Shown here: positions 1 to 7,355 of the stretch, in pieces
Position numbering within the stretch: position 1 is the stretch's first letter
Layout of the letters: each line of letters opens with the position of its first letter
Origin: Lachnospiraceae bacterium UBA7205
Lineage (GTDB): Bacteria > Bacillota > Clostridia > Lachnospirales > Lachnospiraceae
Direction of reading: 5' to 3'
Assembly (NCBI GenBank): GCA_002490665.1
Contig: DKUL01000034.1
Coordinates: forward strand, 1-39,139
DNA: 39,139 nucleotides
The notes under the pieces: generated by a model
Seen by the model: the letters and a program-made list of their open reading frames with translations, nothing else
Database searches by the model: none
What the model was told of the DNA's origin: nothing
Translations under genes and position numbers: made by a program

Positions 1-510
1 GAGTTCATGCTGGGCATTTGTGTCGATATTAGCCTGTACGATCTGGGCCGCCATAAGCGAGGCAACAGCAACCATCTCGCGCTTCACCTCGTCCGCTAAT
101 TTCTGCTTCTCAAGCTCTGCCTCTCTCCTGGCATTCTCCACGATCCGACTAGCCTCCTGCTTTGCGTCGGCAACAATCTTGGCCTCATTCTCCATACCGC
201 GCTTGCGCGCATCTGCAAGAATCGCTTCCGCCTCTTTGCCTACCTGATTCAGTTTCTCTTCGTAGAGGGCACGTGTTTCTGCCGCAGACTTCTGGTCCGC
301 TGCCGCCTGATCCAGCTCTCCTTTGATCTTCTCCTTCCTGTCGTTTAGCATCTTTCTCACCGGATTAAATAAGAAGTGCGATGCGACCAGGAAAAGGACG
401 AACATGGCAATGATCATGAGAACCGTGTCTGCAAGAAGCTGAAAGTCCAGGTCAAATAACCGGCTCAGTCCCTCTGTCTCGGTAGCAAGTATCATGGTGT
501 GATTCACCAT
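1..510 (-). CDS. atpF: ATP synthase F0 subunit b, 3' end beyond window
   Basis: Peripheral-stalk subunit b of the F-type ATP synthase, which ties the membrane F0 sector to F1. The reading frame is open from an ATG at 510 to the window edge (170 residues seen, no stop). An AAGGAGG site lies about 9 nt before the ATG. A single membrane helix spans about residues 24-48, followed by 'NPVRKMLNDRKEKI' and a long charged, alanine-rich helix, the normal b-subunit layout. It follows atpE in the same direction, as in canonical atp operons. Family membership is secure; the C-terminus is not visible. The next genes (delta, alpha and so on) would be expected just outside the window. Confidence 0.93.
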   Translation of the reverse strand, partial: MVNHTMILATETEGLSRLFDLDFQLLADTVLMIIAMFVLFLVASHFLFNPVRKMLNDRKEKIKGELDQAAADQKSAAETRALYEEKLNQVGKEAEAILADARKRGMENEAKIVADAKQEASRIVENARREAELEKQKLADEVKREMVAVASLMAAQIVQANIDTNAQHEL

Positions 511-632
511 ACCTTTGTACCTCCTTCTTATGATTTACTGCGCAAATCGCACCAATTGCACGCAAAACCAAAGATTCTGGTGCTAACATGATTCACGCGT
601 TTTAAAATTCAAAATTTTTTGTTGTGCTGCCA

Positions 633-887
633 TTAAGGTACTAAAGGTTTTACGAACAATAACAGCATGGCTACAAGCAGACCATAGAGACCAGTTGTCT
701 CGGCAACCGCCTGACCAAGAAGCATGGTAGAAGTAACGTCAGACTTTGCACCCGGATTCCTTCCAACTGCCGCTGCTGCATGACCTGCGGCGATACCCTG
801 ACCAACACCAGGTCCGATACCTGCGATAACCGCAAGACCTGCACCAATTGCCGAACAACCTAAGATAAAGTTTGAATTAAATTCCAT
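633..887 (-). CDS. atpE: ATP synthase F0 subunit c (Na+-type ligand set)
   Basis: 84-residue c subunit that forms the rotating ring. Two membrane helices are joined by the polar loop 'GRNPGA' (42-47). The ion-carrying carboxylate is E63. Known Na+-translocating c subunits such as that of Ilyobacter tartaricus coordinate sodium with a Gln in helix 1 and the Glu-Ser/Thr-Thr...Tyr set in helix 2. Here Q30 ('GPGVGQG'), V61, E63, T64, T65 and Y68 match that set, so a sodium-coupled enzyme is likely (inference). An AGGAGG site precedes the ATG at 887. The gene lies between atpB and atpF and is preceded by two intercistronic hairpins. Confidence 0.95.
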   Translation of the reverse strand: MEFNSNFILGCSAIGAGLAVIAGIGPGVGQGIAAGHAAAAVGRNPGAKSDVTSTMLLGQAVAETTGLYGLLVAMLLLFVKPLVP

Positions 888-945
888 AGTTCATTCCTCC
901 TGTGAAATAATTAGTAATAATTTTAGAAAAAGCAAATCATTTTCG

Positions 946-1029
946 GAGAACAGCGAAGCTGTTCTCTTAAACGAAGTTTTAGATTTTGTTACACTGCGTC
1001 TTTTGCAGTGTTAGAAAATCTCTTCGTTT
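946..1029 (-). other. Two strong intercistronic hairpins between atpB and atpE
   Basis: A perfect 9-bp stem with a GAA loop occupies 946-966 (GAGAACAGC/GCTGTTCTC). A second, longer hairpin spans 969-1029: an outer stem AAACGAAG/CTTCGTTT, a middle AGATTTT/AAAATCT, and an inner ACACTGC/GCAGTGT. The second reaches the atpB stop codon. Intercistronic structures can set relative mRNA stability or act as partial terminators; here they sit just before atpE, whose product is needed in many copies per complex. The structure is seen in the sequence; the role is inferred. Confidence 0.6.
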
Positions 1030-1745
1030 TATCCTTCAATGGCATTGTTGATATATGTCATTGTCAGCATACAGAATACATACGTCTGAATTGCTCCTGA
1101 GAACAAGTCAAAATACACATGAAGCGCCGCTGGCCACCCTGTGGCGATAAATCCGAGCAGACCATAAAGCAGAGCCATCATGACAGTTCCTGACAATACG
1201 TTTGCGAACAAACGAAGCGACAGGGAAATGGGTACCGCGATATCCCCGATAACGTTAATAGGTGCCCAAATTGGCCATGGATCACACAGTCCCTTAATAA
1301 CGCCTGAAACTTTCTGATACTTAAATTTGTTAAAGGTAATCAGGGTAAAGGTAATCAGACCAAGTGCAAATGTCACACCATAGTCAGCCGTAGGCGCCCT
1401 AAGACCCATCAGTCCAGAGATGTTGCTGACGAGGATAAAGATGAACAGCGTGCCGATATAGTTGGCAAAGGCTGTGGCATTTTTCCCCATAACACCCTTA
1501 ATCATATTGTCGAGCATCTCGACCACAAGCTCCACTACGTTCTGGAATGCTCCTGGGATTTCCGTCGCACGTTTGACCGCCCTGTTCGCACACAGGCAGA
1601 ATATTATAATAATCGCCATGACAATAAACAGGCATACATGCGTGGTTGTTATCCAGAGCTTCTGTCCAAAGAGCTCATACTGAAATACGCCATGTATCAT
1701 AAAATCAATATCGTCCGCCCCGGATAACAGGATTCCTGCTCCCAT
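1029..1745 (-). CDS. atpB: ATP synthase F0 subunit a
   Basis: 238-residue membrane subunit that forms the ion half-channels against the c ring. The family signature 'SLSLRLFANVLSG' carries the essential arginine R178. Several hydrophobic helices are visible (about 37-55, 96-115, 122-140, 165-200 and 205-230). Length is normal for Gram-positive a subunits. The ATG at 1745 has an AAGGAGGTGAG ribosome site. It lies 24 bp after the atpI-type gene and 140 bp before atpE, in canonical operon order. Confidence 0.95.
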   Translation of the reverse strand: MGAGILLSGADDIDFMIHGVFQYELFGQKLWITTTHVCLFIVMAIIIIFCLCANRAVKRATEIPGAFQNVVELVVEMLDNMIKGVMGKNATAFANYIGTLFIFILVSNISGLMGLRAPTADYGVTFALGLITFTLITFNKFKYQKVSGVIKGLCDPWPIWAPINVIGDIAVPISLSLRLFANVLSGTVMMALLYGLLGFIATGWPAALHVYFDLFSGAIQTYVFCMLTMTYINNAIEG

Positions 1746-1769
1746 ACACTCACCTCCTTGTTTGATTCT

Positions 1770-2201
1770 TTATTCAGTTTTACATTTTACCTCCGGGGGA
1801 TTTCCCCCTTCTCCATTGTGAGACAGTCTGGCGAACAACGGCTGTACATAGGCTGATAATTTCAGCCCCATAATTCCGGCAAAAGCCGCCAGTGGATTGC
1901 CGATTCTCGTCATCATCAGGATTGCGAGGATACATACCACCACGACATACCTGATGATATTGTGTCTCGTTGCTGCTGCCTGCGCCCCCTTTACATCCCT
2001 CTCCACAGTGGCATTGAGTGTGACTGCCATGTGAAAAGCCATAAATATTGCCGTAAGCACCCCTATCCAGAGCCCTATGCTGTAGTCTGCCTTATCCCCT
2101 GCGAAAAAGAGACCGGCTATCTGGCACAGTACGCCAAACAAAATGATTCCAAAAAGCAATCCCGGCAAAGCCGTATTGATTTTCCTAAGTCTTGTCCTCA
2201 T
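1770..2201 (-). CDS. atpI: ATP synthase subunit I-type membrane protein
   Basis: About 143 residues with four hydrophobic segments, matching the small, poorly conserved ATP synthase subunit I family encoded ahead of atpB and linked to c-ring assembly or Mg2+ supply. The frame stays open further upstream, but that part overlaps atpZ in another frame. The ATG at 2201 has GGGAG about 8 nt before it; the alternative ATG at 2210 sits directly on this site. The gene overlaps atpZ by 17 bp, suggesting translational coupling. Assignment rests on position, size and topology, as the family has few fixed residues. Confidence 0.75.
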   Translation of the reverse strand: MRTRLRKINTALPGLLFGIILFGVLCQIAGLFFAGDKADYSIGLWIGVLTAIFMAFHMAVTLNATVERDVKGAQAAATRHNIIRYVVVVCILAILMMTRIGNPLAAFAGIMGLKLSAYVQPLFARLSHNGEGGNPPEVKCKTE

Positions 2202-2433
2202 CCCTGTCATCTCCCTCGTATATCTTCTTTGCGAGAATAAAAATATTCCGGAACCCCGCAAGGGCTCCCACAAAGAACAATAAAACAAACCAGAATGCAG
2301 TTCCCAGTTTCCTGTCCAGAAACATCCCCGCAAAAGAGCATAAAAAGATTGGAACGAGCATATTGATGCCAAACTGGGTTATCACTGCCAGCGACTGGTA
2401 CACTGACCTTTTATACTTCTTATTTTTTCCCAT
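2185..2433 (-). CDS. atpZ: AtpZ/AtpI family protein, first gene of atp operon
   Basis: 82-residue protein with two membrane helices (about 15-38 and 45-68). The features 'FAGMFLDRKLGT' and 'GALAGFRNIF' are typical of the AtpZ/'F0F1-ATPase gene 1' family, which pairs with AtpI in many Firmicutes and is proposed to help ion supply or ring assembly. The ATG at 2433 has GGAGG 7 nt upstream. It is the promoter-proximal gene, and its 3' end overlaps the following atpI-type gene. Confidence 0.8.
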   Translation of the reverse strand: MGKNKKYKRSVYQSLAVITQFGINMLVPIFLCSFAGMFLDRKLGTAFWFVLLFFVGALAGFRNIFILAKKIYEGDDRDEDKT

Positions 2434-2496
2434 TTGCCTGCCTCCATATGCTGATAATATTCCGGCATTCCAACTTTTTCATGCTGCCCATCCATA

Positions 2497-2525
2497 ATTA
2501 TACAGAAATTTGGTAAAATTGTCTA
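2497..2525 (-). promoter_or_regulatory. Sigma-A promoter of the atp operon
   Basis: On the minus strand TAGACA (2520-2525) and a perfect TATAAT (2497-2502) are separated by 17 bp, about 64 bp before the atpZ start. It lies just downstream of the terminator of the preceding signalling operon. Confidence 0.75.
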
Positions 2526-2564
2526 GCAAATGTCTAATTTTTGTATATTTTTTTCCGTATATAT

Positions 2565-2595
2565 GAAAAAAAGAGGACACTGCCCGTCCTCTTTT
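2565..2595 (-). terminator. Rho-independent terminator after the HD-GYP gene
   Basis: The minus strand reads AAAGAGGAC, a 7-nt loop, then GTCCTCTTT, running into a seven-T tract. The 9-bp stem lies about 20 bp beyond the HD-GYP stop codon. It separates the signalling genes from the atp promoter. Confidence 0.85.
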
Positions 2596-2613
2596 CCTCT
2601 GGCATCCCAAGCT

Positions 2614-3732
2614 TTACTTCACCATCACGTCCGCAAAGGAGAACTCTCCCTCCGTCACTGCAAAAAGCTCCTGTTTTGCAAGCCCGAAACAGTCGAGCAT
2701 CTCCGGCGAGAAGAGACCGCACTCACCATCTATAATCATGCGTGCCGCTTCCTCGACTGCAAACGGATCCTTGTATACGCGCTTACTTACAAGTGCATCA
2801 TACACGTCGACCACAGACACGATCTGCGCCCAGATAGGAATATCGTCCCCTTTCAGCCCGTCCGGATATCCTTTTCCATCATGCCGTTCATGGTGGTACC
2901 TGCAAATATCATAACAATAATGATAAAATTCATTCTCATCCTGTTTAAACTTCTCAAGAAGCTCACAGCCGTATATGGTATGTTTTTTCATTTCCTCGAA
3001 TTCTTCACTTGTCAGTCTTCCCGGCTTTAACAGGATACTGTCCGGTATCGCTATCTTTCCAATGTCATGGAGCGCTGACGCATTGACAATCAGCGAGGCT
3101 TTTTCCTTCGTAATGCCATACTTGGGATAAAACTTCATGATGTATTTCAGGAAAAGCTTTGTGAAGTATTTTACCCGCTGGATATGTTCCCCTGACTCAA
3201 GGCTTCTGAACTCGACAACAGAGCTCAGCGCATTTACCAGGAATTCATTGCTCCGCTCAAGCTTCTCACGGCTTTCCCGAAGCTGTCTGGTCCGCTTCTC
3301 AAGCTTGCGCTCCACATAAATCCTGTGCTCGAAAAGCTCCATGATGTTCTTTGCGCGCCGCATGACAACATTTGGCGCAAACGGCTTGTAGATAATATCG
3401 GATGCACCAAGCTCATACGCCTTCTCATCCGTCTCGTCCGTCGCTTCCCCTGTTATCATGATGACCGGAATATAATTAATGTAATCCTCCTCATTCATGA
3501 AACTCAGGACGTCGAGCCCGGACTTCTTGGGCATGAGCAGGTCAAGAAACAGCAGGCACAGCTTGTCGCTATATTCCGTAATGATATTGATTGCCTGCTC
3601 GCCGTCCTCCGCCTCGATAATATTATACTGCTCGTCAAATATGAATTTAATCATCTCGCGGTTTATCTCCGCGTCATCCGCTATTAAAATTGTATTTTTT
3701 TCAATTGTTTCTGTCGCTTTTGTTGTCTCCAT
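2614..3732 (-). CDS. Response regulator with HD-GYP c-di-GMP phosphodiesterase domain
   Basis: 372 residues. The N-terminal receiver domain (about 13-128) has acidic D19/D20, phospho-acceptor D64 in 'LFLDLLMP', T94 and K117. A helical linker (130-165) leads to an HD-GYP domain (about 165-365) with H222-D223 ('LHDIGK'), H251, H280-H281, G288-Y289-P290 ('GKGYPDG') and D309 ('VVDVYDAL'). HD-GYP enzymes of the RpfG type hydrolyse cyclic di-GMP, and receiver phosphorylation normally controls them. The ATG at 3732 follows GGAAAGGAAAG. It lies 38 bp after an HPt gene, so phosphate transfer from that HPt is a reasonable inference. No kinase is encoded nearby. Confidence 0.92.
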   Translation of the reverse strand: METTKATETIEKNTILIADDAEINREMIKFIFDEQYNIIEAEDGEQAINIITEYSDKLCLLFLDLLMPKKSGLDVLSFMNEEDYINYIPVIMITGEATDETDEKAYELGASDIIYKPFAPNVVMRRAKNIMELFEHRIYVERKLEKRTRQLRESREKLERSNEFLVNALSSVVEFRSLESGEHIQRVKYFTKLFLKYIMKFYPKYGITKEKASLIVNASALHDIGKIAIPDSILLKPGRLTSEEFEEMKKHTIYGCELLEKFKQDENEFYHYCYDICRYHHERHDGKGYPDGLKGDDIPIWAQIVSVVDVYDALVSKRVYKDPFAVEEAARMIIDGECGLFSPEMLDCFGLAKQELFAVTEGEFSFADVMVK

Positions 3733-3770
3733 GGCTGTTCTTTCCTTTCCCTTACGCGTCTTTCTTCCCG

Positions 3771-4121
3771 CTACGCCAACAGCTTCTCAATACCGGCAAT
3801 TACAACATTGTAATCCTCCGTAACCACACCAAGCATCTGCTTTGCGCCCTCCAGGTCTTTTCCCCGCAATATTTCGGTTATCTCATGGCTGGATTTGTAA
3901 AGCCTGGTAAATGCCATGTTCTGGCACATGCCCTTCATGGTATGTGCAGCCCGGAATGCATCGTCTGCATTTCCGTCATTGATACACTGCACAAGCGACT
4001 TGTAGCTCTCATCGCGCGTAAACATCCCTGCAAACTTTCTGATCCTGTCTTCTGTGCGCAGCCTTGACATAATCTCGTTGTAATCGCCGCCCACTTCCTC
4101 ATAGAACTCCTGTACTGTCAT
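3771..4121 (-). CDS. HPt (histidine phosphotransfer) domain protein
   Basis: 116 residues from an ATG at 4121 with AGGAGGG at good spacing; the frame is open further upstream but lacks a ribosome site there. All-helical, with the HPt signature 'AAHTMKGMCQNM': H60 is the phosphorylated histidine, and K63 and G64 follow as usual. No catalytic or DNA-binding domain is present. Free-standing HPt proteins pass phosphate between a hybrid histidine kinase and a response regulator. The next gene encodes a receiver-HD-GYP protein, the obvious partner. The kinase is not in the window. Confidence 0.88.
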   Translation of the reverse strand: MTVQEFYEEVGGDYNEIMSRLRTEDRIRKFAGMFTRDESYKSLVQCINDGNADDAFRAAHTMKGMCQNMAFTRLYKSSHEITEILRGKDLEGAKQMLGVVTEDYNVVIAGIEKLLA

Positions 4122-4228
4122 AGCTTCCCTCCTGAATTTTATTTTCCAACTAAGAATCTGTAAAGAACTAAATTCGCAGTCCTGCAATGTTATTTCTTTA
4201 ACAGCCCCTAAATTTTGTACATAAAAAA

Positions 4229-4257
4229 ATTATATATCAAATCCGCATACAATTCAA
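4229..4257 (-). promoter_or_regulatory. Candidate promoter of the HPt/HD-GYP pair
   Basis: On the minus strand TTGAAT (4252-4257) and TATAAT (4229-4234) are exactly 17 bp apart, in the gap between the MCP-like and HPt genes. This would let HPt and HD-GYP be transcribed apart from FIST and MCP. Confidence 0.6.
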
Positions 4258-4317
4258 TGTTTTTATACATCCCCCACCCTGGATGGGCATCATGGGGATT
4301 CCCCGGAGTATCCCTTG

Positions 4318-5259
4318 TCAGGACTCGATTTCATCAAGAATCGGGGCTATCTGTGAGATCATATTGTCCATATCCTCAAACATGGCGCTCTTGGTCGTCC
4401 CGAGATTGTTGGCACGCTCAATATGGCTTACAACATCCTGATACTGCTGCTTAATCTCATCAAAGAACTGGCCGATTACCTGCAAATCCCTGTGCGCATT
4501 ATCAATTACGCCGGAGATTTCTGCCTGCACGGACACGGTATTCTCTGCCGTTTCCGTAATCTTATTAAACGATTCATATGTATTGTTGACAGTATTAATA
4601 TTTCGGTTTAATGCCTGCTGTGATGCACTGATGCTGTTGTTCAGCTCACCAGTCCCGCGCTCCACCTCATGAATGCCTGTATCAACCTCCTCTGCAAGAC
4701 CCTTAATCTCATCCGCCAGCTCCTTTACATTCGTCGCAACGACGGCAAACCCCCTGCCGAACTGGCCGGCACGCGCCGCCTCAATGGAAGCGTTGAGCGC
4801 CAGGATATTGGTCTGGTCTGCAATTGAGATAATCTTTTTCATGCACCGCTGGATTCCTTCCACAGCCGTCTGCAGCTGCGCAAACGTTTTCTCCATATCG
4901 CCATAGGACTTTTCCACCTGGACAGAAGTTTCTTTCAGTTCTTCTACCTTGCCCTGCGCCTCCAGCACTGCATTACTGATTTCCCCACGCACCTGTCCAA
5001 ACTGCCCCGCAACGCTGTTAATCTCCGAAAATGACTGTTCAAAGTCCGACAGCTGGTCATGAAAATGATCTGCCTTGCGCATCACGCCCGTAAAAGAACT
5101 GCCTATCAGGCCAAGCTCCCACAGGGATTCCACTTCCTTGCCGACAAGCTCCTTCTGGTATTCCCTGAGACTGTCCGCCACATGAAGTACCGGGTAAAGA
5201 CCCTGCTCACTGCCCTGTCCCCTGCCCGGCTTTTTCCATCGCTTATCTGAAAATATCAT
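4318..5259 (-). CDS. Soluble methyl-accepting chemotaxis-type signalling protein
   Basis: 313 residues from an ATG at 5259 with GGAG 6 nt upstream. There is no membrane segment, HAMP or recognisable sensor domain. Nearly the whole protein is a coiled-coil MCP signalling module, with the conserved hairpin tip around 146-175 ('IADQTNILALNASIEAA', 'GRGFAVVA') that contacts CheA/CheW in known receptors. The first 60 residues are a short variable head. It lies 89 bp downstream of a FIST-domain gene. FIST domains are often the sensory part of MCPs and histidine kinases, so a split receptor is likely (inference). Confidence 0.9.
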   Translation of the reverse strand: MIFSDKRWKKPGRGQGSEQGLYPVLHVADSLREYQKELVGKEVESLWELGLIGSSFTGVMRKADHFHDQLSDFEQSFSEINSVAGQFGQVRGEISNAVLEAQGKVEELKETSVQVEKSYGDMEKTFAQLQTAVEGIQRCMKKIISIADQTNILALNASIEAARAGQFGRGFAVVATNVKELADEIKGLAEEVDTGIHEVERGTGELNNSISASQQALNRNINTVNNTYESFNKITETAENTVSVQAEISGVIDNAHRDLQVIGQFFDEIKQQYQDVVSHIERANNLGTTKSAMFEDMDNMISQIAPILDEIES

Positions 5260-5314
5260 CTTATCCTCCATTCTTGCCAATGCCCGCGAATTTGGGCGCA
5301 AGCACAAATTTGCC

Positions 5315-5338
5315 GTGTGAAAAATTTATTTTTCACAC
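5315..5338. repeat. Perfect 11-bp inverted repeat between FIST and MCP genes
   Basis: GTGTGAAAAAT and ATTTTTCACAC flank a 2-bp centre. A second imperfect dyad (GCGAATTTG ... CAAATTTGC, about 5286-5313) lies beside it. Both would fold in the FIST-MCP transcript and could adjust expression between the two genes, or mark a protein site. Confidence 0.6.
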
Positions 5339-5348
5339 TATCCTCCCC

Positions 5349-6404
5349 TTACTCAAACACCACGCATGTCATGGACTGGTTGACAAACCGGTTGTTGTAA
5401 TGCTCACCATAGCCGACAAGACCTGCATGGCTTCCAAGCTCCGACATCTCCTGAAGATATGTATCCATATAGCCGCGCTCACAAAACAGCTTGTAGCGGA
5501 ACAGACAGTTCACCGTAAAGACAGCCGAGCGGCTTGGAAAATCGCGGCAGATATTGCTTATTGTACGCTGTACAACAGCCTCATAATCTGCCAGCTCGAG
5601 CAGAATCAGCACGTCGGAATCATTCACCTGGCGAAAGCATGCAAGCGCATCGCCCTGAACCTCCTTTATGGAAATAATGCAGGTATCATCGCCATTGATT
5701 TTTCCAAACGGATTCTGGAATGTCTGCGTCAGAATCTGCTCGTCGGTGACATGGAGAATGCTCTTGTAAACCTGCTTTGCAGATTTTCCGTTCAGGGTTC
5801 CGATAACATAATTCTCTTTGTCCGTGTCCGAGGCAATAAACCGGTAGTTTCCATACTTGCGATAAATATTTTCCTTATAGGTCTTCACCCTTCCGTTGAG
5901 GTTCCGCACAATGGCGTATGCAACTGCATCCTCATAAATCCTTCCGTTTACTGCCACCTTCCCCGCGTCGCCCGTGCCGCCAACCAGGGAAATTCCATGG
6001 TGCTTTAATACCGTATTGATGGTCGTCAGCACACAGGCATCGTTTCCGGAACAGAAGTCGATGCACACGGTGTCAGCGCCCGTCCCGTTTATGGCACGCA
6101 CATCCTCCTCAAGGCGTTTTATGTATTTTACAGGCATGGCAGAGACCTGTTCCAGAACATTCGCCGCTGCGCTTACGCCATCATAAAACGCGACTACGCC
6201 GACACCCTCCTCCACCACTCTGATATCATAACTCATTCCGATGCAACCGATACTTGGAACGCCCGGATAATATCTTTCCAGTGCCTTTACATGCGTTTCA
6301 AACTGGGCATTGTTGGACATCAGCATAATAAACTGGGGATTGTCCAGACCTTCGACTGCCTCTGCCAGGTTTCCGCTTTGGCTCATTCCAAAAAACTGTC
6401 TCAT
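5349..6404 (-). CDS. FIST-domain sensory protein (FIST_N + FIST_C)
   Basis: 351 residues made entirely of the FIST N and C domains. Recognisable parts include 'PSIGCIGMSYD' and 'SLVGGTGDAG' in the N half, 'RIYEDAVAYAIV', 'ENYVIGTLNGKSA', and the C-terminal 'GLVGYGEHYNNRFVNQS' ending in hydrophobic 'MTCVVFE'. FIST is a predicted small-ligand (possibly amino-acid) sensor found in signalling proteins; its ligand here is unknown. No output domain is attached. The next gene encodes an MCP signalling module without a sensor, so the two probably form one receptor. The ATG at 6404 has AAGGAGG. A consensus promoter lies upstream. Confidence 0.88.
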   Translation of the reverse strand: MRQFFGMSQSGNLAEAVEGLDNPQFIMLMSNNAQFETHVKALERYYPGVPSIGCIGMSYDIRVVEEGVGVVAFYDGVSAAANVLEQVSAMPVKYIKRLEEDVRAINGTGADTVCIDFCSGNDACVLTTINTVLKHHGISLVGGTGDAGKVAVNGRIYEDAVAYAIVRNLNGRVKTYKENIYRKYGNYRFIASDTDKENYVIGTLNGKSAKQVYKSILHVTDEQILTQTFQNPFGKINGDDTCIISIKEVQGDALACFRQVNDSDVLILLELADYEAVVQRTISNICRDFPSRSAVFTVNCLFRYKLFCERGYMDTYLQEMSELGSHAGLVGYGEHYNNRFVNQSMTCVVFE

Positions 6405-6440
6405 GCTTTCGCCTCCTTAAGTATTCGTCACAAAATCATC

Positions 6441-6459
6441 TGCCAAACATATTTTGGCA
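6441..6459. repeat. Inverted repeat in the FIST 5' leader
   Basis: TGCCAAA-N5-TTTGGCA lies just downstream of the FIST promoter -10 box. It is a possible operator or leader hairpin; no regulator gene adjoins it. Confidence 0.5.
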
Positions 6460-6468
6460 ACTGTCTTG

Positions 6469-6497
6469 ATTATACGTTAAAATACGGCAAAGTGCAA
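6469..6497 (-). promoter_or_regulatory. Promoter of the FIST-MCP unit
   Basis: On the minus strand TTGCAC (6492-6497) and a perfect TATAAT (6469-6474) are 17 bp apart, 65 bp before the FIST start codon. Confidence 0.75.
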
Positions 6498-6643
6498 CGA
6501 CAATTTAAAACAGTGTCCGAATTAAAGCAGCAGTTTCGCCTTTGGCTTCAGGTGCAAGGTCCTGGGTTGCTCTGTTACGAACCAAATGTTACCCTTGAAG
6601 CAGTTCCTCAAATGCGTTACACTATATGCAGGAACCTGTCGTT

Positions 6644-6678
6644 TATACTGGTGCTCAAAAAGTCCAGACGCCAGTATA
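6644..6678. repeat. 8-bp inverted repeat upstream of DUF402 gene
   Basis: TATACTGG (6644-6651) and CCAGTATA (6671-6678) are perfect complements 19 bp apart, extendable by one matching pair beyond a mismatch. They lie in the 350-bp divergent gap between the FIST and DUF402 genes. The rest of that gap beyond the FIST promoter shows no further gene. Confidence 0.45.
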
Positions 6679-6754
6679 GGATGTACACTGTAAAAATGAA
6701 TTTCATGTTTGCAGGTGCATCAGGAATGGAGATTATTATGGAGGGGCACACGCC

Positions 6755-7234
6755 ATGGAACAATTAAAAATTTACCGCAGACGTATGATACCGGATGAAT
6801 GCATTTTGCTGAAGGACGATGTCATCCTTGAACAGACAGATGACATCATTGTCACAAAATGGAACACCTTGAAGCCACGCCGTGATTTTCATCATGGTTA
6901 CTCCTGCTACTTCCTGAAATCCGGATATAAAATCAGCAAATTTTACCGGGAAGACAACTCACTCCTCTACTGGTACTGTGACATTGTAGATTATGATTAT
7001 AAAGAAACGGAGCGCGCGCTTATCGTCACGGATCTCCTGGCTGACGTGGTTCTTTATCCTGACGGGTATGTCAAGGTGCTCGACATCAACGAGCTTGCCA
7101 TCGCCCTTGAAAAGAATCTGTGCCCGCCCGAAACAGTGACACATGCCTTGCGCAGGCTCGACAGCCTGCTGAACATGATTTACGATGACAAGTTTGACAC
7201 ACTGTCCGCGAAAATCGAGCACTGGATTGCATAA
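6755..7234 (+). CDS. DUF402 family protein, predicted nucleoside di/triphosphatase
   Basis: 159 residues. The core reads 'YWYCDIVDYD' (72-81), 'VTDLLADVVLYPDG' (91-104) and 'VLDINEL' (108-114), the DUF402 pattern of a tyrosine plus acidic metal ligands (D76, D93, D97, D110, E113). Characterised members such as Staphylococcus aureus Ntdp and FomD hydrolyse nucleoside diphosphates or triphosphates or nucleotidyl esters with a divalent metal. GGAGGGG lies about 9 nt before the ATG. It is divergent from the FIST gene and 121 bp before the subtilase operon. Substrate here is unknown. Confidence 0.82.
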   Translation: MEQLKIYRRRMIPDECILLKDDVILEQTDDIIVTKWNTLKPRRDFHHGYSCYFLKSGYKISKFYREDNSLLYWYCDIVDYDYKETERALIVTDLLADVVLYPDGYVKVLDINELAIALEKNLCPPETVTHALRRLDSLLNMIYDDKFDTLSAKIEHWIA

Positions 7235-7258
7235 ATACTGCTTTTTTACTTCCCTGGT

Positions 7259-7334
7259 AGTATGTTATTGCAGCCCCCGAAATGGTACCCTGATAGTAAC
7301 CATTAACAGCGCTGTTGCAATTTTTTAACATACT
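7259..7334. repeat. Distant 9-bp inverted repeat before the subtilase gene
   Basis: AGTATGTTA (7259-7267) and TAACATACT (7326-7334) face each other across the whole leader of the subtilase operon. They could close a long leader stem or form paired regulator half-sites. No clear promoter boxes were found here. Confidence 0.4.
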
Positions 7335-7355
7335 GACATGAAGGAGGTAGACATA

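Noticed and set aside
4260..4317. Terminator between the MCP and HPt genes
   Set aside because: Only a 5-bp stem without a U tract is present, so it cannot be supported.
5274..6008. 244-codon plus-strand frame opposite FIST
   Set aside because: No ribosome site, no recognisable domain; it lies antisense to a clear FIST gene.
7338..7355. ATG at 7338 as the subtilase start
   Set aside because: It overlaps the GGAGG site, which is correctly spaced for the TTG at 7356.
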